DNA of 64,000 nt from Comamonas sp. SCN 67-35 (lineage in GTDB: Bacteria > Pseudomonadota > Gammaproteobacteria > Burkholderiales > Burkholderiaceae_C): assembly GCA_001725255.1 (NCBI GenBank), contig MEFV01000001.1:1-64000 (forward strand). The letters are read 5' to 3'. The position numbers and the translations under genes were made by a program. Positions 28,224 through 37,102 of this stretch are shown here, in pieces. Each line of letters starts with the position of its first letter. Within the stretch, counting starts at the first letter, position 1. Below the pieces are notes generated by a model. The model was not told where the DNA came from, made no database searches, and saw nothing but the letters and a program-made list of their open reading frames with translations.

Positions 28224-29653
28224 ACACACTCACCAACGCTCCCTGGATCGAAGGGCGATGGCAAAAAGGCCTGGCGGCGGCGGGTGAGTGGCTGCGCGCC
28301 CACGGCTCGCTGGTGCGCCGATTGCAATGGGTGGTGGTGGCCGTGTACGCGGTGCTGCTTGTCGTGCCCGCGCTGCTGCCCCTGCCCGACAACGCGTCCC
28401 GCGTGTGGAACAGTTTCACCATCGTGGCGGAATTCGCCTTCTGGGGTATCTGGTGGCCCTTCGTGCTGCTGAGCATCATCCTGTTCGGACGCCTGTGGTG
28501 CGGCGTGCTCTGCCCCGAGGGCACGCTCACCGAATGGGCGTCGAAACACGGGCGCGGGCTGGGCGTGCCGCGCTGGATGCGCTGGGGCGGCTGGCCCTTC
28601 ACCGCCTTCGTGCTCACCACGGTCTACGGGCAGATGGTGAGCGTCTATCAATACCCCCTCGCGGCGCTGGTGGTGCTGGGCGGCAGCACGGCTGCCGCGA
28701 TGGTGGTGGGCTACTTCTATACCAGAGGCAAGCGCGCATGGTGCCGTTACCTCTGCCCGGTCAATGGCGTGTTCGGCCTGCTGGCGAAGCTCGCGCCCAT
28801 GCACTACAAGGTCAGCGAAGAAGCATGGCGGCGTTCGCTGGCTCAAGCGGGCAAACCCATCACGATCACGAAGAGAAGGCCGCCTGCCGTCGATTGCGCC
28901 CCGATGCTGGATCTGCGGCATATGAAGGGCGGCAGCAACTGCCACATGTGCGGGCGCTGCAGCGGGCATCATGAAGCAATGGCCCTGCAATGGCGTTCAC
29001 CCGCGCAGGAGGTCGTGGACGTCGCCGCCGCCGAAGCCACGCACTGGCAGACCTGGCTGATCATTTTCGGGCTGCAGGGCGTGGCCATCGGCGCCTTTCA
29101 CTGGAGCGCCAGCCCCTGGTTCGTGGCCATCCGGCAGTGGGCCGCCACATGGCTGATCGACCACGACATTTATTGGCCGCTCGCGGACAACGCACCATGG
29201 TGGATACTGACCAATTACCCCGAGCGCAATGACGTGCTCACCTGGCTGGATGGCGCGCTGCTTCTGGCCTATATCGGCGCCACGGCGCTGGTTTGGGGCG
29301 GCATCACGCTGGCGCTGACCGCCCTGGCCACGCGCTCGGCCGGCACATGGAAAACCCAGCGGATGCATCATCTCGCGCAGGCCATGATTCCGCTTGCGGG
29401 CATCGGAGTGTTTCTTGGCCTGAGCGCGATCACCGTGTCGCTGCTGCGCGGTGAAGGCATCTTCCTGCCTTGGATCAACCAGGCGCGCCTGGCGCTGCTC
29501 GCGGCTGCCAATGGCTGGTCGCTGTGGCTGGCCTGGCGCATCCTGCGCCACTGGGGGCTGGGTGCCGTGCGGGCGCTGCCCGGCATGGGATTCATGCTGG
29601 CGGCCCTGCTGTGGGTGGACAGTGCCTGGGGCTGGCTGTTCTGGTGGTGGTAG
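28220..29653 (+). CDS. ftrD: Membrane polyferredoxin FtrD (NapH/4Fe-4S type)
   Basis: A polytopic membrane protein of 477 residues with iron-sulphur cysteine motifs GRLWCGVLCPEG, AWCRYLCPVNG and NCHMCGRCSG. The GTG at 28220 overlaps the ftrC stop and starts NTLTNAPW, the only sensible start after ftrC. In FtrABCD systems this subunit is thought to remove or supply electrons during iron passage. It ends the operon and converges on the outer-membrane gene at 29685. Confidence 0.85.
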   Translation: MNTLTNAPWIEGRWQKGLAAAGEWLRAHGSLVRRLQWVVVAVYAVLLVVPALLPLPDNASRVWNSFTIVAEFAFWGIWWPFVLLSIILFGRLWCGVLCPEGTLTEWASKHGRGLGVPRWMRWGGWPFTAFVLTTVYGQMVSVYQYPLAALVVLGGSTAAAMVVGYFYTRGKRAWCRYLCPVNGVFGLLAKLAPMHYKVSEEAWRRSLAQAGKPITITKRRPPAVDCAPMLDLRHMKGGSNCHMCGRCSGHHEAMALQWRSPAQEVVDVAAAEATHWQTWLIIFGLQGVAIGAFHWSASPWFVAIRQWAATWLIDHDIYWPLADNAPWWILTNYPERNDVLTWLDGALLLAYIGATALVWGGITLALTALATRSAGTWKTQRMHHLAQAMIPLAGIGVFLGLSAITVSLLRGEGIFLPWINQARLALLAAANGWSLWLAWRILRHWGLGAVRALPGMGFMLAALLWVDSAWGWLFWWW

Positions 29654-29684
29654 CCGGAATTTGACGCCCTGGCTCCCGCCCGGG

Positions 29685-30455
29685 CTACCAGCGCAGCGTC
29701 ATGCCCGCGCCCAAGGTGTTCGCCGCCGGGGCCGCACCCAGGCTGCGGCGCCAGCCGATGTCCAGGTCCAGGTTCTTGCCAGCGTGGTGGATCACCCCAA
29801 TCAGCCCGTATTTGTTGTGGTTCACCCTTGGATCGGCGCTGCGCGAGATTCCCACATCCATGGCCAGCGACCATCGTGGGGTGAACGAATGGAGCAGGGC
29901 CGTGGACAGCGACCACAGTTGCTTGCGATCCCCGATCTTGTTGTCATTCCATGTGTAGCCCGCGTTTGCCAGCCAGGTCCATGCCCCTCGCTCCAGCGCC
30001 GAAATCAACGCAACCCCGGCCGACATACGGCCATTGCCCAGACCCTTGGATACGCTGCCAGCCGGCAGCAGCACGGCGGGCCGCAGTGCCAGGCTCCACC
30101 CGTTTTCATCCTCATGAAAGCGCCACTTCGCCTGCAGCGTCGTGTCACCCACACCCTGCCGATGCTCCTCGCCGGGTTCGCTGACCTGCATCCAGGGCAC
30201 GCTGAAGGCAAGGTCCAGCGCGCCCGTCACGCCCCGCGTGAGGGCCACGCTGGCGGTGCGCGCCCAGGAGGTATTCACCTCGTCGCGTACGCGTGTGTGG
30301 TCGGTATTGACTTCAAGCTGCCAATTCCCTTCCCCCTGCGTACCCGTATCGTCCGTGAGCAAGGGATGGGCAGCCTGCGCAGACACGGACGCCACCAGCA
30401 ATGAGGCGGTCAGCGCGCAGCTTGAAAATCGGGACAACATGTCAAAAGTCATCAT
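29685..30455 (-). CDS. Outer-membrane beta-barrel 'transporter' (MetA-phenol-degradation-like family)
   Basis: A 256-residue exported protein with a signal peptide (SVSAQAAHP) and an antiparallel beta pattern ending in the aromatic residue typical of outer-membrane proteins (GMTLRW). The start of the mature part, HPLLTDDTGTQGEGNWQLE, matches the broad family called 'transporter' or MetA-pathway of phenol degradation; real functions are largely unknown. A strong Fur box lies upstream, and the gene converges on ftrABCD, suggesting an iron role. ATGs at 30455 and 30452 are both possible. Confidence 0.7.
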   Translation of the reverse strand: MMTFDMLSRFSSCALTASLLVASVSAQAAHPLLTDDTGTQGEGNWQLEVNTDHTRVRDEVNTSWARTASVALTRGVTGALDLAFSVPWMQVSEPGEEHRQGVGDTTLQAKWRFHEDENGWSLALRPAVLLPAGSVSKGLGNGRMSAGVALISALERGAWTWLANAGYTWNDNKIGDRKQLWSLSTALLHSFTPRWSLAMDVGISRSADPRVNHNKYGLIGVIHHAGKNLDLDIGWRRSLGAAPAANTLGAGMTLRW

Positions 30456-30532
30456 CTGATCTGATTTAGAAGTCTGGCCGCATGCGCACGGCCCGTCCAC
30501 CTCGTCGGCGCTTTCAGGTCCTGACCACGCGC

Positions 30533-30560
30533 ATCATCGTGTACCCCTGCACACGATGAT
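30533..30560. promoter_or_regulatory. Perfect 10-bp inverted repeat in the leader of the outer-membrane gene
   Basis: ATCATCGTGT (30533-30542) and ACACGATGAT (30551-30560) are exact reverse complements around an 8-base spacer. They sit directly downstream of a possible -10 (TAATAA on the minus strand, 30567-30562), so they could be an operator or a hairpin at the 5' end of the mRNA. Confidence 0.55.
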
Positions 30561-30571
30561 ATTATTAGAAC

Positions 30572-30590
30572 GTAAATGATAATCGTTGTC
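30572..30590. promoter_or_regulatory. Strong Fur box upstream of the outer-membrane gene
   Basis: GTAAATGATAATCGTTGTC matches 15 of 19 positions of the Fur consensus. It lies between a possible minus-strand -35 (ATGACA, 30592-30587) and -10 (TAATAA, 30567-30562), ideal for repression of the gene starting at 30455. It is also about 150 bases upstream of pyk on the other strand, which is probably unrelated. Confidence 0.8.
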
Positions 30591-30742
30591 ATTCAATATA
30601 AAAGACCTCGGCTCATGACCGTAGCATGAGTACAACGGGACGCTTCCCCTCACGCTATTCGACCGTCATGCGGACATGATGGCTCTGCAGGGAACATGGG
30701 CACAATGGACCGATTCGCGCCCCTTGAAAGCAACCCGTCGCC

Positions 30743-32185
30743 ATGCCCTCGCACATCCGCCGCGCCACCAAAATCGTCGCCACGCTCGGGCCGGCTTCGA
30801 GCGATATTTCGTTACTGGAAAAAATGATCGCCACGGGCGTCAACGTGGTGCGCTTGAACTTCAGCCATGGCCAGGTTCACGACCACGAAGAACGCGCGGC
30901 CAAGGTGCGTGAGGCCTCCAGACGCGCCCAGCGGGAGGTGGCCATCATGGCCGACCTGCAAGGCCCGAAGATACGCGTCGGCACATTCGCCCAGGGGAAG
31001 GTGATGCTGCGGACAGGCCAGGCATTCACTCTCGATGCAGAACGTGAAACACCCGGAGACATCGACGTCGTCGGACTGGATTACAGGGAACTGCCGCACG
31101 ACGTGCACCCCGGGGACATGCTGCTTCTGAACGACGGTCTCATCGTCCTGCGCGTGGAGGCAATCGCTGGCAGCGCCGTTCACACGCAGGTCATCCTCGG
31201 TGGTGAGCTGTCGAACCACAAGGGCATCAACCGCCAGGGCGGCGGCCTGACCGCGCCGGCACTGACCGCCAAGGACATGGAGGACATCAAGATCGCCATG
31301 CGCCTGCAGGCCGACTACGTGGCAGTGAGCTTTCCCAAGAGTGCGACCGACATGGAAATGGCGCGTCAGCTGTGCAATGTGGCGGGCGCGCAGTGGCACC
31401 ACAAGCCGGGCCTGATCGCCAAGATCGAGCGCGCCGAAGCCGTTCCCCGACTGGAGGAAATTCTCGCCGTATCCGACGGCATCATGGTGGCGCGCGGCGA
31501 CCTCGCGGTGGAAGTGGGCAACGCCGCCGTGCCTGCGTTGCAGAAAAAAATGATCCGCATGGCGCGCGAGATGGACAAGGTGGTCATCACCGCGACGCAG
31601 ATGATGGAGAGCATGATCACCAATCCCGTGCCGACCCGGGCGGAAGTCAGCGACGTGGCCAACGCCGTGCTCGATGGCACCGACGCCGTCATGCTCAGCG
31701 CCGAAACCGCAGTCGGCAAGTACCCGCTGGAGACGGTGGAGCAGATGGCGCGCATCTGCGCCGCCGCCGAAGCCGCAGAGGATCTGGAGCGCGACTCGGA
31801 TTTCGGCGGCAAGACGCTCGGGCGCGTGGACCAGTCGATCGCCATGGGCGCGCTGTTCACCGCGCTGCACGTCGGTGCCAAGGCCATCGTGGCCATGACC
31901 GACAGCGGCTCCACGGCGCTGTGGATGAGCCGCCGGCGCATCCACATCCCGATCTATGCGCTCACGCCCAAGATCACGACCCAGCGCAGGATGGCGATCT
32001 ACCGCAACGTGCGCCCGCTGCTCATGGACACCAGCGCGGACCGCGACACGGCCCTCGCGCAGGCCGAGGTGCAGCTCAAGGAGAGGAACATCGTTCGCAC
32101 GGGCGACCTCTACGCCATCACCTGTGGTGAGCCCATGGGCAAGCCTGGCGGCACCAACATGCTGAAAATCTGCAAGGTCGGCTGA
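30743..32185 (+). CDS. pyk: Pyruvate kinase
   Basis: The last step of glycolysis: phosphoenolpyruvate plus ADP to pyruvate plus ATP. The 480-residue cytoplasmic protein begins MPSHIRRATKIVATLGPASS. It has the substrate-binding LNFSHGQVHDH, the catalytic Lys in LIAKIERAEA, the metal and substrate loop VARGDLAVEVG, and the C-terminal allosteric domain ending GKPGGTNMLKICKVG. It is followed 52 bases later by the aldolase gene in the same direction. Confidence 0.97.
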   Translation: MPSHIRRATKIVATLGPASSDISLLEKMIATGVNVVRLNFSHGQVHDHEERAAKVREASRRAQREVAIMADLQGPKIRVGTFAQGKVMLRTGQAFTLDAERETPGDIDVVGLDYRELPHDVHPGDMLLLNDGLIVLRVEAIAGSAVHTQVILGGELSNHKGINRQGGGLTAPALTAKDMEDIKIAMRLQADYVAVSFPKSATDMEMARQLCNVAGAQWHHKPGLIAKIERAEAVPRLEEILAVSDGIMVARGDLAVEVGNAAVPALQKKMIRMAREMDKVVITATQMMESMITNPVPTRAEVSDVANAVLDGTDAVMLSAETAVGKYPLETVEQMARICAAAEAAEDLERDSDFGGKTLGRVDQSIAMGALFTALHVGAKAIVAMTDSGSTALWMSRRRIHIPIYALTPKITTQRRMAIYRNVRPLLMDTSADRDTALAQAEVQLKERNIVRTGDLYAITCGEPMGKPGGTNMLKICKVG

Positions 32186-32237
32186 CTAGAATCGACCATA
32201 CCCACCCCATTCTTCAACTCGCGAACGGACTCTACCC

Positions 32238-33302
32238 ATGCCTCTCGTATCGATGCGCGAACTGCTGGACCATGCCGCGGAAAACAGCTACGGCATTCCG
32301 GCCTTCAACGTGAACAACCTCGAACAGGTGCAGGCGGTGATGGCCGCCGCCGACGAAGTCGGTGCTCCCGTGATCCTGCAAGCGAGCGCGGGCGCCCGCA
32401 AATACGCGGGCGAGCCCTTCATCAAGCAACTCATCATTGCCGCCAGCGAGGCTTACCCGCATATCCCCATGGTCATGCACCAGGACCATGGCACGACCCC
32501 CAAGGTCTGCGAAGGCGCGATCGCACTGGGCTTCGGCTCGGTGATGATGGACGGCTCGCTCGAGGAAGACGGCAAGACCCCCTCCTCGTTCGACTACAAC
32601 GTGCGCGTCACCCAGGAAGTGGTGGCCATGGCACACAGAGTAGGTGTCACGGTGGAAGGCGAGCTCGGGTGCCTCGGCTCCCTTGAAACCGGTGAAGCAG
32701 GCGAAGAAGATGGCATCGGCGCCGTGGGCAAGCTCGACCACAGCCAGTTGCTGACCGACCCGGAAGAAGCAGCCCAGTTCGTCAAGGCGACACAGCTCGA
32801 TGCCCTGGCCATCGCCATCGGCACCAGCCACGGCGCCTACAAGTTCACACGCCCGCCCACAGGCGATGTGCTGTCGATCCAGCGCGTGAAGGAAATCCAC
32901 GCCCGCCTGCCCAACACCCACCTCGTCATGCATGGCTCGTCGAGCGTGCCCCAGGACTTGCTCGCCATCATCAACCAGTACGGCGGCAAGATGAAGCAGA
33001 CGTGGGGGGTTCCGGTCAAGGAAATCCAGGAAGCCATCAAGTTCGGCGTGCGCAAGGTCAACATCGACACCGACATCCGCATGGCCATGACCGGCGCGGT
33101 GCGCAAGTTCCAGGCCGAAAACCCCGACAAGTTCGACATGCGCGAATGGATGAAGCCCGCGCGCGAGGCCGCCAAGGCGATCTGCAAGGCGCGTTACCTG
33201 GAATTCGGCTGCGAGGGCCAGGGCAGCAAGATCAAGGGGCACACCCTGGCTGAAATGGCCAAACGCTACACCGCCGGCTCTCTTGCACAGATCGTGCACT
33301 GA
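32238..33302 (+). CDS. fba: Class II fructose-1,6-bisphosphate aldolase
   Basis: A zinc-dependent aldolase of glycolysis, gluconeogenesis and the Calvin cycle, 354 residues (Calvin-type class IIA length). Zinc and catalytic segments are visible: [19 protein letters not shown], the GTSHGAYKF loop, VMHGSSSVP and [11 protein letters not shown]. It follows pyk and ends at a strong terminator. A Calvin-cycle role cannot be judged because no other cbb gene is present. Confidence 0.96.
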   Translation: MPLVSMRELLDHAAENSYGIPAFNVNNLEQVQAVMAAADEVGAPVILQASAGARKYAGEPFIKQLIIAASEAYPHIPMVMHQDHGTTPKVCEGAIALGFGSVMMDGSLEEDGKTPSSFDYNVRVTQEVVAMAHRVGVTVEGELGCLGSLETGEAGEEDGIGAVGKLDHSQLLTDPEEAAQFVKATQLDALAIAIGTSHGAYKFTRPPTGDVLSIQRVKEIHARLPNTHLVMHGSSSVPQDLLAIINQYGGKMKQTWGVPVKEIQEAIKFGVRKVNIDTDIRMAMTGAVRKFQAENPDKFDMREWMKPAREAAKAICKARYLEFGCEGQGSKIKGHTLAEMAKRYTAGSLAQIVH

Positions 33303-33322
33303 ACGGGCGCTGCCAGCCAGCC

Positions 33323-33357
33323 AAAAAAAACGGCGGTGTTTGGCACCGCCGTTTTTT
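33323..33357. terminator. Bidirectional rho-independent terminator
   Basis: AAAAAACGGCGGTG and CACCGCCGTTTTTT form a long stem around a small loop, with A and T runs outside on the two strands. It ends fba transcription from the left and the FmdE-like gene's operon from the right. Confidence 0.9.
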
Positions 33358-33406
33358 ATGCAGAAGAGCCCTGCCCAACCGCCTCAAACGCCCTCAGGAA
33401 AGGCCA

Positions 33407-34051
33407 TCAGGCTGCCGGCTGCCATTCACTGACCTGGACCATGCGCGGATCGGTCGCGTGCTGTGTCAGCATCGTGCGCACCCGCCCCTGCCACAGTTCG
33501 CCAAATCTCGCCAGTTCTTCATCGCTGGCGTAACCACCCACGGCCTTGGGCATCACCTCGCGCATCTCCTCCGTCCACGGCACCACGGACGCATCCAGAG
33601 ACACCTGCACGGCGCGGCCCGTGTCCATCCGGCGCAAGCCAAACACGCCTTGCACGGGCTGATCGAACTTGAGCAGGTCCAGGCGCGAGAACTGGCCGCC
33701 AATTCCGTGAAAACCAGTCTCCGCGGCAGCACCTGTGAGCAGTTGCACGACGGTCGCAATCACTCCCGTGGCGCCGCTATCGCGCGAATCGCCCATGAAG
33801 ACCTCGATCTCGCCGCGCACGGGCAGCTCCTCGCCGTAGAGCGCGTGCAGGCCATTGAGAACCATGAGATAGGTGCCGGCCACCGTCGGGCAGGAGTGCC
33901 CCGCCAGCCGCACGGCGTCGGCATAGTGGTAGGTCATCGTGCCGTTGTGCACGGTGGCTCCGAGAAACTGAGCCAGCTTGTCGCGCACCGTGATGGTTGG
34001 CACGTCCGCAAAAAAGGCTGGGAAATCCTGGTCGCGCGAGGGTGCGTTCAC
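33407..34051 (-). CDS. FmdE-like protein (formylmethanofuran dehydrogenase subunit E family)
   Basis: A 214-residue soluble protein. The segment LAGHSCPTVAGTYLM with a Gly-His-x-Cys-Pro core resembles the FmdE family's GHxCP motif, which may bind metal; a second conserved-looking segment is FMGDSRDSGATGVIATVVQL. No methanogenic pathway is implied; FmdE-like proteins occur widely in bacteria, often near respiratory or metal genes. It is the last gene of the unit binding protein-permease-ATPase-NnrS-FmdE, 116 bases after nnrS. Family call is moderate. Confidence 0.55.
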   Translation of the reverse strand: MNAPSRDQDFPAFFADVPTITVRDKLAQFLGATVHNGTMTYHYADAVRLAGHSCPTVAGTYLMVLNGLHALYGEELPVRGEIEVFMGDSRDSGATGVIATVVQLLTGAAAETGFHGIGGQFSRLDLLKFDQPVQGVFGLRRMDTGRAVQVSLDASVVPWTEEMREVMPKAVGGYASDEELARFGELWQGRVRTMLTQHATDPRMVQVSEWQPAA

Positions 34052-34075
34052 TTCATGCTCCTGTCAAGTTGACCC

Positions 34076-34096
34076 ATGCGGGCATTCAACCCGCAT
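34076..34096 (-). promoter_or_regulatory. Stem-loop between nnrS and the FmdE-like gene
   Basis: ATGCGGG and CCCGCAT form a perfect 7-bp stem around a 7-base loop, about 25 bases before the FmdE-like start. There is no T-run; it may be an mRNA-processing or translation-control hairpin. Confidence 0.4.
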
Positions 34097-34167
34097 CCAA
34101 TCGGAAAGCTCGATTATTCAGAAACCGCTTAGCCCACAAACGCATCAAGGTCGCAAGACACGCCGAC

Positions 34168-35433
34168 CTACCCCGGCACGCCGAGCACCCCGGCGCAGCC
34201 CTCTCGGCCATCGGCGCGAGGGCGCAGAAACACGGGCAGCATATGGATGCTCTGCAGCACAAAGCCCAGACACCAGAGTCCGGCCGCGACGGCCATGAGG
34301 GTGCTGGCCGCCAGCCCCGCATAGGCGCCCGCGCGAAGAATTGCGGCCGCCATCAATGCAGCCGCTCCCCAGAGCACCCAGGCGCGTCCGTTCTTGTCCA
34401 GCCCGGCATGGGTATAGCCGGCAATGCAGATCACGAGGTAGATGTTGAGCCCGAACGCGCCCACGGTCAGAAGATGCACGCCGGCGTTCGCACCGAACGC
34501 CCCCGTCAGCAAGGCCGCGCCGACAGCGCCATAACCCGCCGCCATGCACACGTACACGGCGTACAGCATGAGCGACCAGCGCTGCAGCAGCGCCCGCCCG
34601 ACGTGCCAGTCGTTGAGCAGGTTGAAAACCGCGCACATGGCCGCCAGCGCCAGCCATGCGCTGGCACGCCTCCCGGGCTGCCAGAACTCCACCAGGGTAT
34701 AGAGCGCAATCGCGAGCAAGGCCAGGTTGCGTCTGGGCGGACGCGCCAGATAAGGCGGCCGATCGACCCCGTCCAGGGCCATCCGCGCATCGATGCTGGC
34801 ATTGACGATGCTCATCGAAATCCGGCTCATGGACACAACGATCAGCGCCATGAGCACCCCCAATAGCGCATGCAGCCAGCGCATCGGAGCCAGCCCCCTG
34901 AGCGCATCGATATAAAAGCCGCCCAGAACCACCGCCAGCGCCAGCAGAATCCAGATGAAGGAAAGATGGCGCCGCTCGGGGTCGCGCCACAAACGCGGCG
35001 CCAGCAGCCCGACGAGCCCCACGATCAGCCCCAGGTGGGCCAGACCGCTGAGCCCAAGCCCGAACACAGGCCACCAGCCGCTGCACCAGAAGGCCAGGCG
35101 CCCCACCAGCCAGAAAATCACCAGGACACGCACCGCGCGCGCATCGAACGAGGGCGTATCCGTGAACTCGGGCACGGACGTGAGCACGAAACCGGCGACC
35201 GCCGCCGAACCCATGCCCACGAGCAATTCGTGCGCATGCCAGACGAACGGCCCACCCGGCACTGCCGGCAACGGCCAGCCAAGGAACAGGAATGCTCCCC
35301 AGGCGAGCATCATGCTCCACGCCGTCACCAGGACCAGGCCGAAAAACGGGCGAAACGGACACAGCCACAGGGGGTGGCGCAAATCCCAGATGGCGCGGGG
35401 CGAGACCGCTGGCAATGAAACGACAGCCGTCAC
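34168..35433 (-). CDS. nnrS: NnrS family heme-copper membrane protein
   Basis: A polytopic membrane protein of 421 residues with about twelve helices. It starts with the NnrS hallmark HPLWLCPFRPFFGL and contains FVWHAHELLVGMGSAAVAGF with conserved His residues, and GRALLQRW, a recognisable NnrS segment. NnrS proteins bind heme and copper and are tied to nitric oxide stress and denitrification in other bacteria. Its start overlaps the stop of the ABC ATPase gene by 4 bases, so it is translationally coupled to an ABC importer. Confidence 0.9.
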   Translation of the reverse strand: MTAVVSLPAVSPRAIWDLRHPLWLCPFRPFFGLVLVTAWSMMLAWGAFLFLGWPLPAVPGGPFVWHAHELLVGMGSAAVAGFVLTSVPEFTDTPSFDARAVRVLVIFWLVGRLAFWCSGWWPVFGLGLSGLAHLGLIVGLVGLLAPRLWRDPERRHLSFIWILLALAVVLGGFYIDALRGLAPMRWLHALLGVLMALIVVSMSRISMSIVNASIDARMALDGVDRPPYLARPPRRNLALLAIALYTLVEFWQPGRRASAWLALAAMCAVFNLLNDWHVGRALLQRWSLMLYAVYVCMAAGYGAVGAALLTGAFGANAGVHLLTVGAFGLNIYLVICIAGYTHAGLDKNGRAWVLWGAAALMAAAILRAGAYAGLAASTLMAVAAGLWCLGFVLQSIHMLPVFLRPRADGREGCAGVLGVPG

Positions 35434-36275
35434 AACAACACCTCGCAGCGCTCGCTCGGCGCATCCCCGCGCTGGAGCACCGGGGCTCCGGCCTGCAAGG
35501 TGGCGTCTGGCACAGCCGAAGAAACGCCTCGTGTCCGCGGCAGCTCAAACGCCTCACGCACGGGAGCTTGCGCCAGCAGAAGTGCCGTCTGGCGATGCAC
35601 CCAGTCATCACCCCGCTCCCGAGCGGGCACCGGAAGATCCAGCCGCCAGCGCAACTGTGCGGGCGAACCTGCCAGCACCAGCACGCTGTCGGCCAGCGCC
35701 ACGGCTTCCATCAGATCGTGGGTGATCATCAACACGGCGAGCTGACGACGCTCCTGCTCGGCCAGCAAGAGCCGGTGCATCTGCTCTCTCAACCCGATGT
35801 CCAGCGCCGAAAACGGCTCGTCGAGCAGCAGCAAGTCAGGCTCCAGCACCAGCGCGCGTGCCAGCGCGGCGCGGCTTTGCATGCCCCCCGAGAGCTGGGA
35901 AGGAAATTGCGCGAGCGCCAGCTCGTCCAGCCCGACGGCCAGCGCCATGGACCGGGCGCGCGCCATGCGCCCGGCTTTTGCCACGCCACGGGCCTTCAGC
36001 CCCAGCGCAATGTTGTCGATCACCGTCTTCCACGGCAGGAGACTGGGCTGCTGAAACAACATGGCAGTGCGGGCAAACCCGTTTTCCACCTCCCCGTCGC
36101 GCACCGCGAGCAGTCCGCCGCACAGATGCAGCAGCGTGCTCTTGCCGCTACCCGACGGGCCCACCAGGGCCAGCGTGTTCCCCGCCTGCAATTGCAGCGA
36201 GACATCCTGCAAGACCTCGCGCGGGCCAAAGGCGTGCGAGAGCCGGCTCACCCGAAGCAGGGGTTGCACGCTCAT
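35430..36275 (-). CDS. ABC importer ATPase (nitrate/sulfonate/taurine type)
   Basis: The ATP-binding subunit of a three-part importer, 281 residues. It has Walker A GPSGSGKST, the Q-loop LFQQPSLLPWKTV, signature LSGGMQSRAALARAL, Walker B LLLLDEPFSALD and switch His in MITHDLMEA. The class resembles SsuB, TauB and NrtD. It overlaps the permease gene upstream and nnrS downstream by 4 bases each. The substrate is not predictable. Confidence 0.9.
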   Translation of the reverse strand: MSVQPLLRVSRLSHAFGPREVLQDVSLQLQAGNTLALVGPSGSGKSTLLHLCGGLLAVRDGEVENGFARTAMLFQQPSLLPWKTVIDNIALGLKARGVAKAGRMARARSMALAVGLDELALAQFPSQLSGGMQSRAALARALVLEPDLLLLDEPFSALDIGLREQMHRLLLAEQERRQLAVLMITHDLMEAVALADSVLVLAGSPAQLRWRLDLPVPARERGDDWVHRQTALLLAQAPVREAFELPRTRGVSSAVPDATLQAGAPVLQRGDAPSERCEVLL

Positions 36276-37090
36276 CGCCCGCCTCCTTCCACGGCGGCCC
36301 CACCGCCTTCGCGCCAGCGTTCGATCTCGCGCTTGATGGGCTCGAGCAGCAGATATTCGAGGGCCAGCAGAACCAGCACGATCGCCGCGATCCAGGCGAG
36401 CGTACCCGCCATGTCCAGTTGCGCGCGCGTGGTGGCCAACTGCGCTCCCACGCCCGTATCCGACGCCAGAAGCTCTGCCATGACCACCACCTTCCAGCTA
36501 CTGCCCAGAGCCACGATCCATGCCGGAAAGAGGTAGGAAATCACGTGCGGCAGATAGACATCGAGCACGCGCATGTACCAGGGCAGCTCGAAGACCGTGG
36601 CGAGATCGCGCCAATGGCGCTCGAGTGTGCGCGCGCCCTGCATGCCCCCCACGAAGACAATCGGGAAACATGCGATGAAAACGGTGAAAACGGGCGTGCC
36701 GTCACCCGTGCCGAACCAGAGCATGGCCAGCACCAGCCAGGCGATGGGGGGCGTTCCCAGCAGCACCGTGACCCAGGGGCGCGCCATCATCGAGGCCGTC
36801 ATCGAAACCCCTGCGACCACCCCCAGGAGACTGCCCGCGCCCACGGCCAGGCCGAGCCCCAGAAACGCTCGGCGCCCGGTTATTTCCAGGGTCGGCCAGA
36901 GCTCGCCGCCGCGCCGCGCCCAACCGAGCAGCGTATGTGCCGCATCCAGCGGTGCAGGCAGCACCAGTGGCCCGTAGACAGCGGCCAGCTCCTCCCAGAG
37001 CGCCACCATCAAGAACAGGCTGGCGACAGCGCCCCAGCCGCTCCAGAGATAGCCTGGAATGCCCGCCAGCCAACGTCGCAGCAAAGTCAT
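36272..37090 (-). CDS. ABC importer permease (SsuC/TauC-like)
   Basis: A 272-residue membrane subunit with about six helices. The cytoplasmic EAA-type loop is ELPWYMRVLDVYLPHVISYL, which docks on the ATPase. It follows the binding-protein gene by 12 bases and overlaps the ATPase gene by 4. The family covers sulfonate, taurine, nitrate and thiamine-precursor importers. Confidence 0.9.
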   Translation of the reverse strand: MTLLRRWLAGIPGYLWSGWGAVASLFLMVALWEELAAVYGPLVLPAPLDAAHTLLGWARRGGELWPTLEITGRRAFLGLGLAVGAGSLLGVVAGVSMTASMMARPWVTVLLGTPPIAWLVLAMLWFGTGDGTPVFTVFIACFPIVFVGGMQGARTLERHWRDLATVFELPWYMRVLDVYLPHVISYLFPAWIVALGSSWKVVVMAELLASDTGVGAQLATTRAQLDMAGTLAWIAAIVLVLLALEYLLLEPIKREIERWREGGGAAVEGGGR

Positions 37091-37102
37091 GGAAATGATC
37101 GG

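Noticed and set aside
34063..34095. TTGA...TCAA pair near the stem-loop before the FmdE-like gene as an FNR/NnrR site
   Set aside because: The inner distance is 13 bases; FNR-type sites need about six, so the pairing is chance.
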